Assembly: GCA_022457155.1 (NCBI GenBank)
Contig: JAJGOT010000359.1
Coordinates: 793,501 to 857,500 of the forward strand
Direction of reading: 5' to 3'
DNA: 64,000 nt
Source of the DNA: Cladopsammia gracilis
Taxonomy: Eukaryota > Cnidaria > Anthozoa > Scleractinia > Dendrophylliidae
Positions 1 to 10,902 of the stretch are shown piece after piece. Both the position numbers and the translations under genes were made by a program. Below the pieces are notes generated by a model, which saw only the letters and a program-made list of their open reading frames with translations, was not told the origin of the DNA and made no database searches. Positions within the stretch are counted from its first letter, which is position 1, and the number at the start of each line of letters is the position of its first letter.

Positions 1-959
1 TTAGGTACTTGTCAATGGTTGTTGAAGGAATGATTTAATGTTGTTGTGTGTTTGTATTCAAGGGATCTCAATAGATTAAGGCGAGCAGAAGAGGCGTTAT
101 TTTTTTTTAAGCTTTTCAGGTGAACGCGACAGACGATTGCGAAGCGCGAGATGAGCGGGGAGCGCGAGGGGAGAAAAGGTGATATTTCTCTGCACACGCT
201 TGTTTGGATATGTTAAATCGACATCGCATTTATTGATTATTATTAAAGCATGGTTTTCATGTAACTGTAATGACCTTGTAACTGCGGTAAGGCAAATTGG
301 TAGTAACACTAGGATATACTGGCCGTAGTTGTAGAGTGGAATGCGTAGCCTGCAGAATAGGCGTTATTTTGTTAAGCGTTTCAGGCGAGCGGAAGGAGAT
401 CTGATGAAAGTGCTTTTAATGATAAAACTTGAGTGACATGTTTTTAAAAAGACAGGTGGTGTAGCGATATGATGGGTAACAATATGCGGTGAAAATGGCT
501 TTGGACTGTTCGTCTTCTAGTTTGTATGAAATTGTTATTTCGTAGACGAGTATACAGTTTTTGTTGCAGTTGGAAAGTTTTGAATCTTGCTGAATGACTA
601 TACAATAGTTATTACTTGGATGCGTAATAATTAAGAAACAGCTGTCATGAGCGTCATTGTTACTGTTACTAAGTGGAGATAAGCGATAAATTTTCTTGTT
701 TTTTGGGGGTCTTCGAGTGCGTTTCATGAGTGCTTGGAGGAGGGGTGGGGGGGGGTAAGGGTCGTTCGTGAAGTAAGAAAGATGTGATGTTTAGAAGAGA
801 ATAGCGTCTTACAGAGACGTTCGTTTAGACTACGAGCAGTTTCTTTTCTTTGAGTGTTAAACAATATAGAGTATAAAAGCGGCAATTTATTTGATTTAAT
901 TTTATGGCTATGTTTTGGATTATAGAAAAAAAAATAGGAAATAGGGTGCAGATAGGCTG
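1..959. other. No recognisable gene
   Basis: Only short reading frames occur here, with no motif I can place. A minus-strand frame at 416-727 (103 residues) has no family signature. A G-rich stretch lies near 735-760. It may be the 3' flank of the Helitron relic that starts at 960. Confidence 0.4.
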
Positions 960-1844
960 TTAGTGAGACGGTGGGGTTTTCTGAGTAAATTTCTTAAGAG
1001 TAGTGTAAAAATAGCATGATTGAACTTGTAAGTTAGATGCGTTGCTATAGAGCGATTTTTTTAGCACAATGTGGCACAATGTATTTTGCACTTCTATGCC
1101 TTCACTTTTAAATAAATCACTCGTCTCTACGAGATATTTAGCTGCTTTTAAAACTTTTATAGGTCTAACATTTTGAAACTTATAATGATGTTTGTAGCTC
1201 AAACGCCTTTTCAATTTTATTGGAATTGTCTGAGATTCGTTTATAGGCCTTGGCAGAAAATGAACAGTTGAATTTACATCACTTGGTACATTGACAATAT
1301 TTCCATGAATAGACAATTGTCCACCTCTTGGTAGTTCGCGGATTTGCATAAATGGAATACGAGGGGATATTAACCGTTCTTCTAATGGTGTAAGATTTAA
1401 CAACTCAGGCTTATAAGGGAAAGTCATTTTATTTGCTTTAGAATAGACAGGCAATTTTCCCTGTTTTAGATTTGAGTCACAAGTTCTACAAATCCATTCA
1501 ATATCATTAACACTTCTTACCCCAGTGACACAAGAATTAACAATATTTTGTGAACATATTTTGTATTTATTACTATTACATTTTACCACTGAACACTTAC
1601 ACCACAACTGGTCACAACACGTACATATGTATTCTGGACCACATTTAATATTATTGTGAAATTGATTTATCATAAAACTTGCATTACTTTCCTTTTTCTC
1701 TGATTGTAATTGATGACTGTCAGTTCTTAACGCACATTGTTTTTCTCCATTTTTAAGTTCAATTTCAGCAGCTACTGCAGTTTTATATAAATTGCTACCC
1801 CTTTTTTTGGCTTTTTTAACATTTCTGTTTACTTCTATAATCAC
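960..1844 (-). pseudogene. Helitron-type protein fragment (DUF6570-like region)
   Basis: This 294-residue frame has a cysteine-rich block (CTCCDQLWC, then WICRTCDSNLKQGKLP) followed by LTPLEERLISPRIPFMQIRELPRGGQ and NIVNVPSDVNSTVHFLPR. That order, Zn-like cysteines then an LTxLEExLIxxR-type motif, is the DUF6570 region found upstream of the Rep/helicase part of many metazoan and viral-like Helitron proteins. The frame stops soon after, with no HUH nuclease or PIF1 helicase, so it is truncated. It lies directly downstream of the OTU frame on the same strand, 26 bp away and in a different frame. The two were probably one polyprotein broken by a small indel. Family assignment is from motif memory; the function is replicative transposition. 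Confidence 0.62.
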
Positions 1845-1869
1845 TTGTCTATTTTCTACATGCGCTTGT

Positions 1870-2730
1870 TTAGACGACGGTTCTTGAATTTTCTTTATCT
1901 CTTCTAACTTTTCTTCCCTGTTCAGTCTTTCTTTTTTTCAAGAATTTTTTTCCCTGTTTTTCTTTACATCGTGCATCGCTTCTTTTAATTTTCATGTATT
2001 CTTTCATATAAACTCTACGTTTTTCATTTTTTTCTTTTGCATTTTCTATTTTACGTTTTACATCAGCTCTTTTCAGTTTCATGTGTTCTTTATTATAAGT
2101 CCTACGTTTTTTGTTTTTATCTATTCCTCCTTTTTCTTCCGCATAAGCTCTTTTGTTTGTCATATAATCTCTCATATAAACTCTCTGTTTTCTCGTTCTA
2201 TCACTTACTTTCTCTTGCAGTAAAGTAACACCAATATTTTCATTGTTTGCTAATTGACAACTTCTTTTTTCTACAGTAGACACATAATGAATTTCACCTA
2301 TGTGCCCAATATAAATGTTTGTACAAGCTCTTGTGGCATTTACTGCTTCAACAAGAGTGACAGGAGCAAAAGTTTCATTTGGTTCAACAATATAAATTGA
2401 TAAATTGAGACAATTAGCCACAGCTTGAATGATAATCGCATCAGCCCATGTTCCTTGACATGACATATTATTCAAATATTCTTGCCAAGAGTGTTCAGTA
2501 TTACTCTCTATAAACTGTTCTGGGTTATATACTAAATATTCAATGCCAAGACTACGTATATAAAAATGGTTCGTAGCATCGCCATACAATTGATGTGATA
2601 CGGCACGAAAAAAACAATCGCCACCTCCTCCAACATCAAGAGCAATTCTATTTAATTCAGATAACCTACTTTCTAGTAGTAAAACTGAATCTATAGCACC
2701 TGAACCATTAAAAGCAACCATTACAAACAA
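1870..2730 (-). CDS. OTU-family cysteine protease domain, Helitron-associated
   Basis: The N-terminal half of this 286-residue frame is an OTU domain. DVGGGGDCFFRAVSHQLYGD carries the nucleophile Cys in a GDCFFRA box, and the domain ends in HIGEIHYVST with the catalytic His. The C-terminal half is very basic and holds degenerate repeats such as RVYMRDYMTNKRA, RTYNKEHMKLKRA and RVYMKEYMKIKRS, which look like the nuclear basic repeats seen in OTU-bearing Helitron proteins. OTU proteases cleave ubiquitin or polyprotein linkages; here it is inferred to be part of a mobile-element protein. No TATA or splice evidence fixes the start. The downstream DUF6570 frame supports the element context. A viral OTU or a host OTU gene are alternatives. 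Confidence 0.72.
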   Translation of the reverse strand: MFVMVAFNGSGAIDSVLLLESRLSELNRIALDVGGGGDCFFRAVSHQLYGDATNHFYIRSLGIEYLVYNPEQFIESNTEHSWQEYLNNMSCQGTWADAIIIQAVANCLNLSIYIVEPNETFAPVTLVEAVNATRACTNIYIGHIGEIHYVSTVEKRSCQLANNENIGVTLLQEKVSDRTRKQRVYMRDYMTNKRAYAEEKGGIDKNKKRRTYNKEHMKLKRADVKRKIENAKEKNEKRRVYMKEYMKIKRSDARCKEKQGKKFLKKRKTEQGRKVRRDKENSRTVV

Positions 2731-2809
2731 TTGATAATTTTGTTTAACGAAATAATAGATTTAAATATATTTTTTCTTGCTTTAAGTGTGCTATATTCTT
2801 TGCTAATAG

Positions 2810-2922
2810 AGCTACGTTGGGCGCTCGAAGGCAACTCTCTTGTGTCAGGATTTCAATGCAATCAAGCTACGTTGAGCACTCTAAGGTAACTCTCTTGTCC
2901 GCTTTAGGATTTCAATGTTATC
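2810..2922. repeat. Two tandem copies of a ~54-58 bp sequence
   Basis: The sequence beginning AGCTACGTTG at 2810 and again at 2865 is repeated with about 85% identity. Both copies run through the shared AACTCTCTTG and GGATTTCAATG. It sits about 80 bp upstream of the OTU frame, so it may be the Helitron 5' subterminal region. Confidence 0.7.
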
Positions 2923-3130
2923 AGTACGACACGCAATTGATATTCGTCTTCTTTTTATAGACTTTATACGCCAAGAACGTTTTCTCTCTCTTACTTGCCA
3001 CTGAAACAATACATTGTCTTTTTGTCAAATAGAGACAAAATCTCTCTTAAAAAAATAAACACGCTGAAATCGCTTATAAAATGCTTCTTAAAATGCTTCC
3101 TTGATAACTTTTATAAACAAAATCAGGAAC

Positions 3131-4234
3131 ATTTTTACGTCTTTTGCGTACTGTTGCATAATCAAACTGTAATAGCAATGATTAATTGTTTTAAAATAGC
3201 ACAAAACCGAAATCCATACTCTTGCATAATCAAACCGAAACATTTTTAGTTAGCTGAATAAGCAAAATCTACCCTCTCTTGCATACTATTGCATAATCAT
3301 GACACCTAAATATTTAATAACTATTGGAAAAGCAGACAAAGATTACAACTCAAAAAGCGAACAAAAATACAGCGTGAGATTTCTCAGCTTCGTCGAGCGC
3401 GAAAAGTTGACTCGTTTAACTTTAAGCGAGTTGACTTTAAACGAATCGTAAAATTAACTCTTTTCACGAGATTTCACTTTGACATTCGACATAATACATA
3501 AAAAATCGCTCCTCGCTGTTCATCATACCGGGTAGACAACGTATAGCAGAACCCCGGAGGAGGACTCGCATATGTGGTTGGGTGGGGGTGCTCGTCGTAT
3601 CTTTTAGGGGTTAAAATTAGGGGATCTAGGTATCTTTTAGAATATATGATTAAAAAAAAACTCATTTTCCCAGAAAATGGTATCTTTTAGTGTGTTCAGG
3701 GTTTCACTTTTTTTCCTGACGAGCACCTCCGCTTGACGACTTATAGGATTCCCCCCCCCCCCCCCCCCCTCCGGGAGCAGAATATTCTTACCAATTTTTC
3801 TTTTCACGATATTTCCGGTTGTCACTCGCTAAGCGACTTAAAAGGCAGAGCAAAATAGCATGTTCTTTTGAGAACAAGTCATATCTAGAATATTTGATGT
3901 CACTTTTAACGTGATTAGTAATAAGAGTGGTGTTAATTAGCTCCACGCAGCTATCAAATGTACTGAATAGGACAGCCTCTGACTCAGTTAAACTTCCCAT
4001 ATGACTAAAAAAAAATTGCCGGATTGACCCCTTTCATAAAATAGAAGTCCGTATAAAGGTGAATATTTTAAGTTCGTTTACCTACAGGTTGCAACTAATT
4101 TGATTGAACCTGCACTTGGCACCGGTAGCATAGTATTGGCTGACCCGTGTACTTTCGCTTTTGTGCTATTTTAAAACAATTAATAATTGCTATTACAGTT
4201 TCATTATGTAACTACGCAAAAGACGCAAAAATTT
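3131..4234. repeat. Inverted repeat arms of ~80 bp flanking ~0.95 kb
   Basis: The segment 3131-3212 is the reverse complement of 4153-4234 with only a few mismatches (shared TTGTGCTATTTTAAAACAAT). A short motif with core TTGCATAATCAAAC recurs at about 3155, 3228, 3288 and 4320. The interior has the three-fold TATCTTTTAG motif and a poly-C run, but no protein I recognise. Confidence 0.65.
3751..3769. repeat. Poly-C run (19 C)
   Basis: An uninterrupted run of 19 C occurs on the plus strand. It is a polymorphism-prone or assembly-risk homopolymer. Confidence 0.95.
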
Positions 4235-5479
4235 AAGCCATTGAAGGCTTGCCGCAATTCCATTCAACCGTCATCATTATAAGCCAAAAAATCAACACAA
4301 CTATGACATGTTTACCATACTATTGCACAATCAAACCGCTTGGCCAATCATAATGCAGAACGTAGCTAATACAGGAAATCGCCTGCTGCTGCTCTCTGGG
4401 TTGACCTCTGATACGCTTGGTTAATTGCACGCTTACTTGTAACTCTAAAGTTTTCTTTCCACCAGTGATCGAGTGCATTGTTATTTAGAAGTTGCTGAAA
4501 CCAATTCTGTGGTCGTGGAAATACCCAAGCCCTCCTTGGCGGCGAGCAAGTTCGTGGCGAGCTCCTAAATGTAAATAAAACGCCGACAAACCTTGAAGAT
4601 AGCGTAGTTGAAGGCGTCTTCTTCGGTGTCTTCTCGCAAAAAAAAAAACTGCCGGATTGTTATATTTATCGAATGATAAGCAGGAGAATGACTGAAATTA
4701 TACTTACAAGATCTCGATTCGTGTCATCCATGTCGATCTGTACGTTTTCGCGCGTAAACTGCAGTGTCAGTGAACTCATATCTTATTATATTTTACCCTG
4801 GGGAGTCTTTTACTGTGTAACCGCATCCCCAAGAGTAAGATGAAACCTGAGATAAACCGAACCCAAGCCATTAACCCTTGGGAAGGCCCCAAACCCAAGG
4901 TGTGTGTAACCACAACTCAATAGAAAAAAACGCAAAGTTCATGCTATTTTGCTCTGCCATACCGCTCATATTAACACACAAACTTTCCTGTCCCATTTAA
5001 CTTTCTTATAACCTCTCCATTAGTAAAATACACCGTGAAATTCTCAAACTACGTTTCCCAAGAAAACGCATTTAACCTATTTTTACCCTTTTAAAGTAGC
5101 TATAATGGCTTTACGACAAATGATTGAAACTGATAGGTAACGTGAGATATCGAAATTTAACAAGGACTAATACCTTTGCGGTAACGTAATGTGAGATATG
5201 ACAAGTTCATCACAAGTTCTGACATCCCAATACCCTAGGGAAATTAACAATAGGTCCGGGGGTGCTCCCCAAACATTTTAGTGGCAGTATGTGACGCCCT
5301 TCTTGAAATCCTAACCGCTTTAACCAACTATATCCTCAATGCCCTAATATAGCTTCTATAAAGAACGAACAAGAAACCCCCCCGGACAAAAGTCCACAAA
5401 ATTTTGTTAACAACTTTTGTCCCTTTTTAGTACTCGACTCCGAAATCTCGCTTAATGCGCAAGCGCATTAACGAGATAA
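4235..5479. other. No recognisable gene
   Basis: The stretch is AT-rich with short frames only. I see no conserved motif, splice-linked exons or RNA gene. Confidence 0.4.
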
Positions 5480-5610
5480 AAATGACGGGCACAGGTTCTG
5501 GTTCTATGAATATGGGGCTGCGCAGCCAGGCCTTCGGCCTGGCAAGTGCTCCGCTATTATTCCTGAGGGTCGAAGGCCCGAGCGTAGCGAGGTTTATAAA
5601 TTTGATGCAT
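5480..5610 (+). repeat. Dispersed repeat family R1, copy 1
   Basis: The copy starts near AAAATGACGGGCACAGGTTC and carries the palindromic CCAGGCCTTCGGCCTGG, then GTGCTCCGCTATTA and CGAAGGCCCGAGCGTAGCGAGG. The same text recurs at 24757-24845, 49085-49190 (minus) and 60745-60855. Part of the last block recurs inverted near 22020-22060. The hairpin-forming GC palindromes in AT-rich DNA suggest a small non-autonomous element. Confidence 0.8.
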
Positions 5611-6010
5611 GGATCGCTGTAGGGCAATGGAATCTCAAGTAGACTTTATATCGGGTTGGTGTCCTGCAGTTGCCTAGCAACAAAACCAACTTCATCCAGT
5701 GTGACGTCAATGTCTATAAAAGGAATCTCAACCATAGGCGTACGGGCAATTTTTTGCCAGGGGGGGCGGTGAACAATTTGCCCAAAAAATTCTCGCAAGT
5801 TGCCCAAATTTTTATGAAACAGTCGCAAGGAAAGGAGGGTCGTACGATGCACTAACATAGGCCTACGTATGAAGTGAAAATATTCTTACATATGAATTTA
5901 TCATACGAGGCTATCGCCTCGGGCAACTCTTGCGCTTCTTTCGTGCTCTCCAAACTTCCCACGTGCTCCATAACTCGATAGTGCACGCTAAAGCATGAAC
6001 CAATTGTTAA

Positions 6011-6386
6011 CTAAAAGAAATAGCTGTCTCTGCCATTTCGACGGCCGAAAATATCAATGATACGATCCATGTCATTGTTGACTACAGAGTTGGCATAATA
6101 TTATGCCCTTTCAATGTTAATAAGTGCGATGTTACTGACTGCGTGCGGGTAAGTTTTCAATCTGCGCAACGCACTGAACGATCGTTCTGCAGAACAAGGA
6201 TGAAGCAGGTATCACTGCAAGGATATGTACCAAATTAGAAAACTCTGTAAACGTATCAAATATATCATTCTCGTGCTTCGTCTCCAGCATTTCTGAAACA
6301 GTCATGTAGCCTAATCCGCGCACACGACGAAAACCCGTGTACATTTTCTGCTCGGCTTCCAGAGTGTTATACCTGCCAAGTCTCAC
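6011..6386 (-). pseudogene. hAT transposase C-terminal dimerisation region, decayed
   Basis: Read on the minus strand, the region gives LAVIPASSLF and then, after a small frame change, AERSFSALRRLKTY. It continues SNIALINIERA, NNDMDRIIDIF and a stop after DSYFF at 6011-6013. ERSFSALRRLKTY is the conserved core of the hAT C-terminal dimerisation domain (Dimer_Tnp_hAT), and the INIER to IIDIF tail matches ZMYM6/ZBED-like hAT proteins. A stop follows NIERA and a frameshift precedes AERSF, so it is inactive. It lies inside the TIR/TSD-bounded element. Confidence 0.85.
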
Positions 6387-6639
6387 GCCTCAGGCGTGAG
6401 TCTCTCGCCTACGAGCCCAAAAATCCGATCTCACGCCAACTCACGCCTTAATTTTGAGCAATTTCTCAAACCTAACTTACAGATTTGAGCTATCAGCCTT
6501 AACTGATCGCATGATCCAATTCACAGTATAGTTACGTTTATGAAAATTTGACACTTTTTTGGGGGCTTTTATCGTTCTGAACATTAAGATTTCAACTGGA
6601 TGTTATTAAACGGAGGTCTAAGGTCCATGGAAACTTCCG

Positions 6640-6850
6640 AATTATTCGGAACATCTTCGGACATATTCGGTATAGATCGGGTGTTGTCTTCGGATTTGGT
6701 CGGGTCGCCTTCGAAAATCAGCAATGCGGGAGAAGCTTTCTTTATCAGGTGTTTCATTGTGACAGATATTTCCCAAAACACAGAGTATTTCCTGGTCATT
6801 TCCGCTAAACCTGAGCTCAAGCTCGAACAGCACCTTGTCGATGGACTCAT
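6640..6850 (-). pseudogene. Probable hAT transposase mid-region remnant
   Basis: The minus-strand frame holds FELELRFSGNDQEIL followed by ICHNETPDKES. This resembles the region of hAT transposases between the catalytic segment and the dimerisation domain (LxxRFxDxxxxIL). It is in the right order, 5' of the dimerisation remnant, inside the same element. It is too short to be sure. Confidence 0.5.
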
Positions 6851-7402
6851 AGTTAGTGTTAATACGGTGGTGCGATTCCGGTGTCAGCTGCGTTTGTCTT
6901 TGCGCATGTTCATCTATGAGGGCTTAATTCACGACTGGAAATACCCCACACCAGCTAGTACAGTGCAGACAGTGCCCAACAACCAAAAAATTACAAATAT
7001 GAATATCAGCATATGATCCCCTTCACTAATAACCAGAAACTAATCACGTGCTAGGCAACCACAGTCTCGTGTGAATTTAACTGGCTTTACCACGCCGACT
7101 TCAGGTTAAAGTAGATAATATCTATCTCTTCGAGAGAAAAAAAAACATGGAAACTTCTTTAAAAACTGGCTTTGCCCAAATTTCTCTTGCATGCTGCCCA
7201 AAAAATCTGAGTTGCCCAAAATTTGGGGGGGCTGCAGCCCCCCCAGCCCCCCCGGCCCGTACGCCTATGATCTCAACCGCTGACAATGTTGCACTCTCAT
7301 GTTAATTCATTGCGGAGGGCTGATCTTCTGTTAAAAAATACTTAAGCTTACTAACAACACCAACACGACCACTAACACGACCACTAACACGACCAATTTC
7401 AC

Positions 7403-7849
7403 ATGCAAATGAGAGAGAACAACAATGCTGGATTCAACAAGTGGCTAGAAATCCTCGCCCGAGATGTTTTACCACCTAAAGTCAGCTGGATAGAGCGAGA
7501 ATCAGTGCAAGCGACGAAGAAGACCACGACAAGAAACAACAGAGCAGAGAGAACATCATGCATCGAGTACAAAGACTCCGAATGGCCCAGGCACACCGAC
7601 GAAGAAGACCACGACAAGAAACAACAGAGCAGAGAGAACATCATGCATCGAGTACAAAGACTCCGAATGGCCCAGGCACACCGATTGAGTAATGAGAATG
7701 AACAGGAACGACAAAACGCCGCTATTAGAATTCGAAACCGAAACCTATCAGGAGAGGCAACACTGAAGTTGTTGGACAAAATTATTTCGTTAGACGCGCA
7801 AAGAGATCTAGAGGTGGCAAGAATTACTCGATCATCAAAATACTTTTGA
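7403..7849 (+). CDS. Unrecognised basic ORF containing a frame-changing duplication
   Basis: This 148-residue frame is rich in Arg, Lys and Gln. Its C-terminal half (RENIMHRVQRLRMAQAHRLS, NENEQERQNAAIRIRNRN) looks like an alpha-helical basic segment of the sort found in Helitron and other element proteins. The middle is a perfect 85-bp tandem duplication. Because 85 is not a multiple of three, the two copies are read in different frames. The pre-duplication reading was probably the second-copy frame. I see no named domain. Confidence 0.3.
   Translation: MQMRENNNAGFNKWLEILARDVLPPKVSWIERESVQATKKTTTRNNRAERTSCIEYKDSEWPRHTDEEDHDKKQQSRENIMHRVQRLRMAQAHRLSNENEQERQNAAIRIRNRNLSGEATLKLLDKIISLDAQRDLEVARITRSSKYF
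7513..7682 (+). repeat. Perfect 85-bp tandem duplication
   Basis: Positions 7513-7597 and 7598-7682 appear identical (both begin GACGAAGAAGACCACGAC). The absence of any mismatch indicates a very recent duplication, or an assembly artefact. Confidence 0.95.
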
Positions 7850-9275
7850 TGAAAATCTTTCAAACGGATGGAGAGCAGTCAATCAGCCTTTACACCAGCA
7901 ACAATGGTTTCAGAGTGAGATGGCAAAATTTCACTGTACACTACTATAATCAGTTTACAACACCTTCAATGTGTTACATGTAAGGAACCTTGGCCTACAA
8001 AACAAGGTTAACCTCTCCCAATGTTTGAATGCCTAAGATGTATTAAAGCGAGATTAGGGATATCCTAAATTATATTTCCAAGAAAATGATATCGATCCGC
8101 ATGCTTTTTTGATATACAGTTGTACAAAATTTAACCCTCTGAAAATATTATCACAGAACAGTGATAGAATTGCGGTGGCCCCTTACCATGACATTTATAT
8201 CTGAGTACCCTTTCAGCTTTACTGTATGCATGGTGTCAACATCTATCAAGTGCATGTATGATCAAAACTACAGATCACACAGGTGGAATTTCTTTCACAA
8301 ATATACAACATTTACATGTTAGCATTATTTGTCAATGACCAGTGAGTGAAATCTACATTACACATTGAGTTTTTGCCATTCCTTGAAAAATAGTTCAATA
8401 AGCTGTATTCAAGTGGTTTCGTACGAAGAAATTCTGTTTACAATTTGAATAAAAACATTTTATTAGGAAAAAAAACATTTTACTGTTATCAATTACCAGT
8501 GTGATGTGTAGCTGCTACATAGGTAAACGCATGATCAAAATTACTGCTTGATGTGAATTGTTGTTGATCAGCACCTCAAATCTCCTCAGAATATCAGTGT
8601 ACAAGCAAGCACATAGATCATAATTCTCATGACCTGTATCCTAAATAGAGTATTATGTTACTGTTGGGAGAATCTCGCGCCACTTTCTCAACCAATTTAA
8701 AATAAAACCAAAAACATGACTTGCTCACACATTTTCCCATGCTTGGTACGGGCTATCTGTAATTGCTCCAAATTCTTATTGGTTCATTGGATTGACCGTG
8801 TGTGTTGTGATTGGCCAAAGTAACTACTATGGTTTTGCTTTTATGACACTCGATTGAAAACCAATCTATGACAATGCAACATATAATTACCTCTATGGTA
8901 TGTTGGTATGTTCTGTGTTCTACTATTCTATGTTACTGTAGTCTCATTGCTGTTTATGGTGAGATTAAATAACTATTTTTACTGCAACTCTACCAGTTGC
9001 TGTTATTTTTTGTACAGCATCACTCTTCAGCAGCAGTTAATTCCTGTGATCTCAACCATTCAAGGAAAATAGTAATTGGGTTAGCAATTATTTGATACCC
9101 AGTATATCGAGCAAAAACTACAGCAGTATCTAAGGGGAACAGGTTAATTTGGGAGATGGCACTCACAAGCTTCAAAATTATAATTTGAGACAGCAGGAGT
9201 TAGCTGTATTCCTGAAAAACCAACTCACATCCAATCAAAATAAACAAAACTCCACTACATATTGCACTGGACCCA
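7850..9275. other. No recognisable gene
   Basis: The region is AT-rich. The stretch around 8660-8890 (CGCGCCACTTTCTC, then GTGATTGGCCAAAG) has the look of an interspersed repeat, but I see no second copy in this window. Confidence 0.4.
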
Positions 9276-9550
9276 CAATCTCAAACAGAACTCGTTGAGA
9301 CAGTAGTGTTTCCGCGCGCAAGACAACCGTTAGTCTAATACCCTGTCAAAAATCACATTTATGGAAGCCCTCCTCTCCCTCCTCCGTTCAATGTTGCTTT
9401 AGAAGGGTTGCTCAGAGACCAAGGACACTTTTTGAGTATGTACAACATTGTTTGGTGGGGGTTAGGGGGAGGTAGATATGATAATTCCTTTTAAATGCTA
9501 AGAAATGCTCACAATTTGCCTAAGTGTCTCAACAGTTTTGTGCGAGATTG
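9276..9550. repeat. 275-bp element with ~27-bp TIRs, copy 1
   Basis: The copy begins CAATCTCAAACAGAACTCG and ends in the near reverse complement CAGTTTTGTGCGAGATTG. It is about 95% identical to 10903-11177, the same length and in the same orientation. No open frame spans it. It is MITE-like, or one of a pair of direct repeats bounding the 1.35 kb between them. Confidence 0.85.
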
Positions 9551-10902
9551 TATATAGACTGTTTTATGTCTTTTTAAGGTTGTTTCAATACAAGTTATTG
9601 TTGTTTTTTCGTGTTCTATTCATAAACGTTATTTTGCTAGATTTTCCTTTAAATTGTGTAAGAAATAAAAATTTGACGGTGAAAATTTGACTTATGGAAC
9701 TCTGATGACAAAAATTGTCAACACTTGTATGGCTTTAAAGCTACCATGGTTCCGGCTTGAGAACAACTTTCACGTCTCTGACGCTTGAGTTGATAGATTT
9801 ATCAGTATTACTCGGAATCAGCAGTGTAAATGGATCTCTTAAGGAGTTATGATAGTGAGGAATGTTCTTTTCGATAATTCAGAATCAGTGGGTGAACTAC
9901 ATGGTGCGAAGGAGGTTTGGAGTGTCTATCTACTGACCTATAGCTAGGCGAATGTGGATATGTTTCCTTCGCGCAGATATTTTGCATTAGCAGTTGTTAG
10001 GTCATTCACCAATGGCAATGCGAAAATTCTACACTGGTGTTGTTGCCGTGAAAAGCACAGAAAATATGGAGAGCATTACCACATAGGCCTGAAGCAAGAT
10101 CGCAATCAACAGTGGCTATCCTCAAAGGAATTTTTGGACCCCACGCACGGAGCAAAGGGAAATTCCTGCATGTGGCAAATGCTTTTCTGAGCTTACAATA
10201 CATCCTCCCGCCACCACAGTTGAACTAGTTGAATATGAGGATATTATGTCAGTTTTCAGTCGGTTCACAAGGCGAACTGTATACCATAGGAAAAGGAATT
10301 TGTAAACAACCTCGTTCGGCTACGGTTCACACGGTTCACATAATTAAAAATATATATATGATATTAATTCTTTAATATATTGCGTGAACCGTTAAATTTT
10401 CATTCTCACTCTTTGTGAACCGTATGAAATCAAACTTGACTTCGCTGTAAACCGTATAGATGTTAGTTATTTAGGCATTAAAGGCTCTGTGCTTTCACTT
10501 CGGCTTCGCTTTTTATTTCTGGCCTTTAATACATGTACGCAATTTTCTCTTCTTTCTACGTGTTCAAGATACTTCATTGTCGCTACTGAGATGTTTACAA
10601 CAGTCATATTCCTTTTCGTCACTTCATGTTGAATCATCATATTGATTTTTGAAGCATTGGAACAATGAATTTTATTGCACTGAAGTATTTTTAAAACTGC
10701 GATATAACGCTGATATTATTGTCACGCAATGCGCGATGTACAGTTGTCACGCACGAATACACCTCATAATTGATTAGTTCTAATTGCTGGATTTCGCTTT
10801 TTTACGCTTTATCACAAAGTATTAAACATGTACAATGTCTGCCGAAAAAAATATTTGGATTCCATTTTTTAACGCGGAGTTATGGTAATCCAAAATCATA
10901 GA
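9551..10902. other. Spacer between the two 275-bp repeats; no recognisable gene
   Basis: The stretch holds only short frames. A cluster of GGTTCAC/GTGAACC motifs in both orientations lies at 10257-10430, and the pair ATTAAAGGC and GCCTTTAAT lies inverted at 10480-10530. It could be the body of a small element whose ends are the 275-bp repeats. Confidence 0.4.

Larger units (their letters stand above)
5725..7277 (-). mobile_element. hAT-superfamily element with TIRs and 8-bp TSD
   Basis: CATAGGCGTACGGGC starts at 5733 and its reverse complement ends at 7269. Both are immediately flanked by the same 8 bp, ATCTCAAC (5725-5732 and 7270-7277). An 8-bp duplication is the hAT signature. Subterminal TTGCCCAAATTT-like blocks are inverted at both ends. 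The body is 1,537 bp, too short for a complete transposase; only decayed pieces of the catalytic and dimerisation regions remain on the minus strand. Confidence 0.9.

Noticed and set aside
3131..4340. CRISPR-like spaced TTGCATAATCAAAC motifs
   Set aside because: Only about four irregularly spaced copies in a eukaryotic context; no regular spacers or cas genes.
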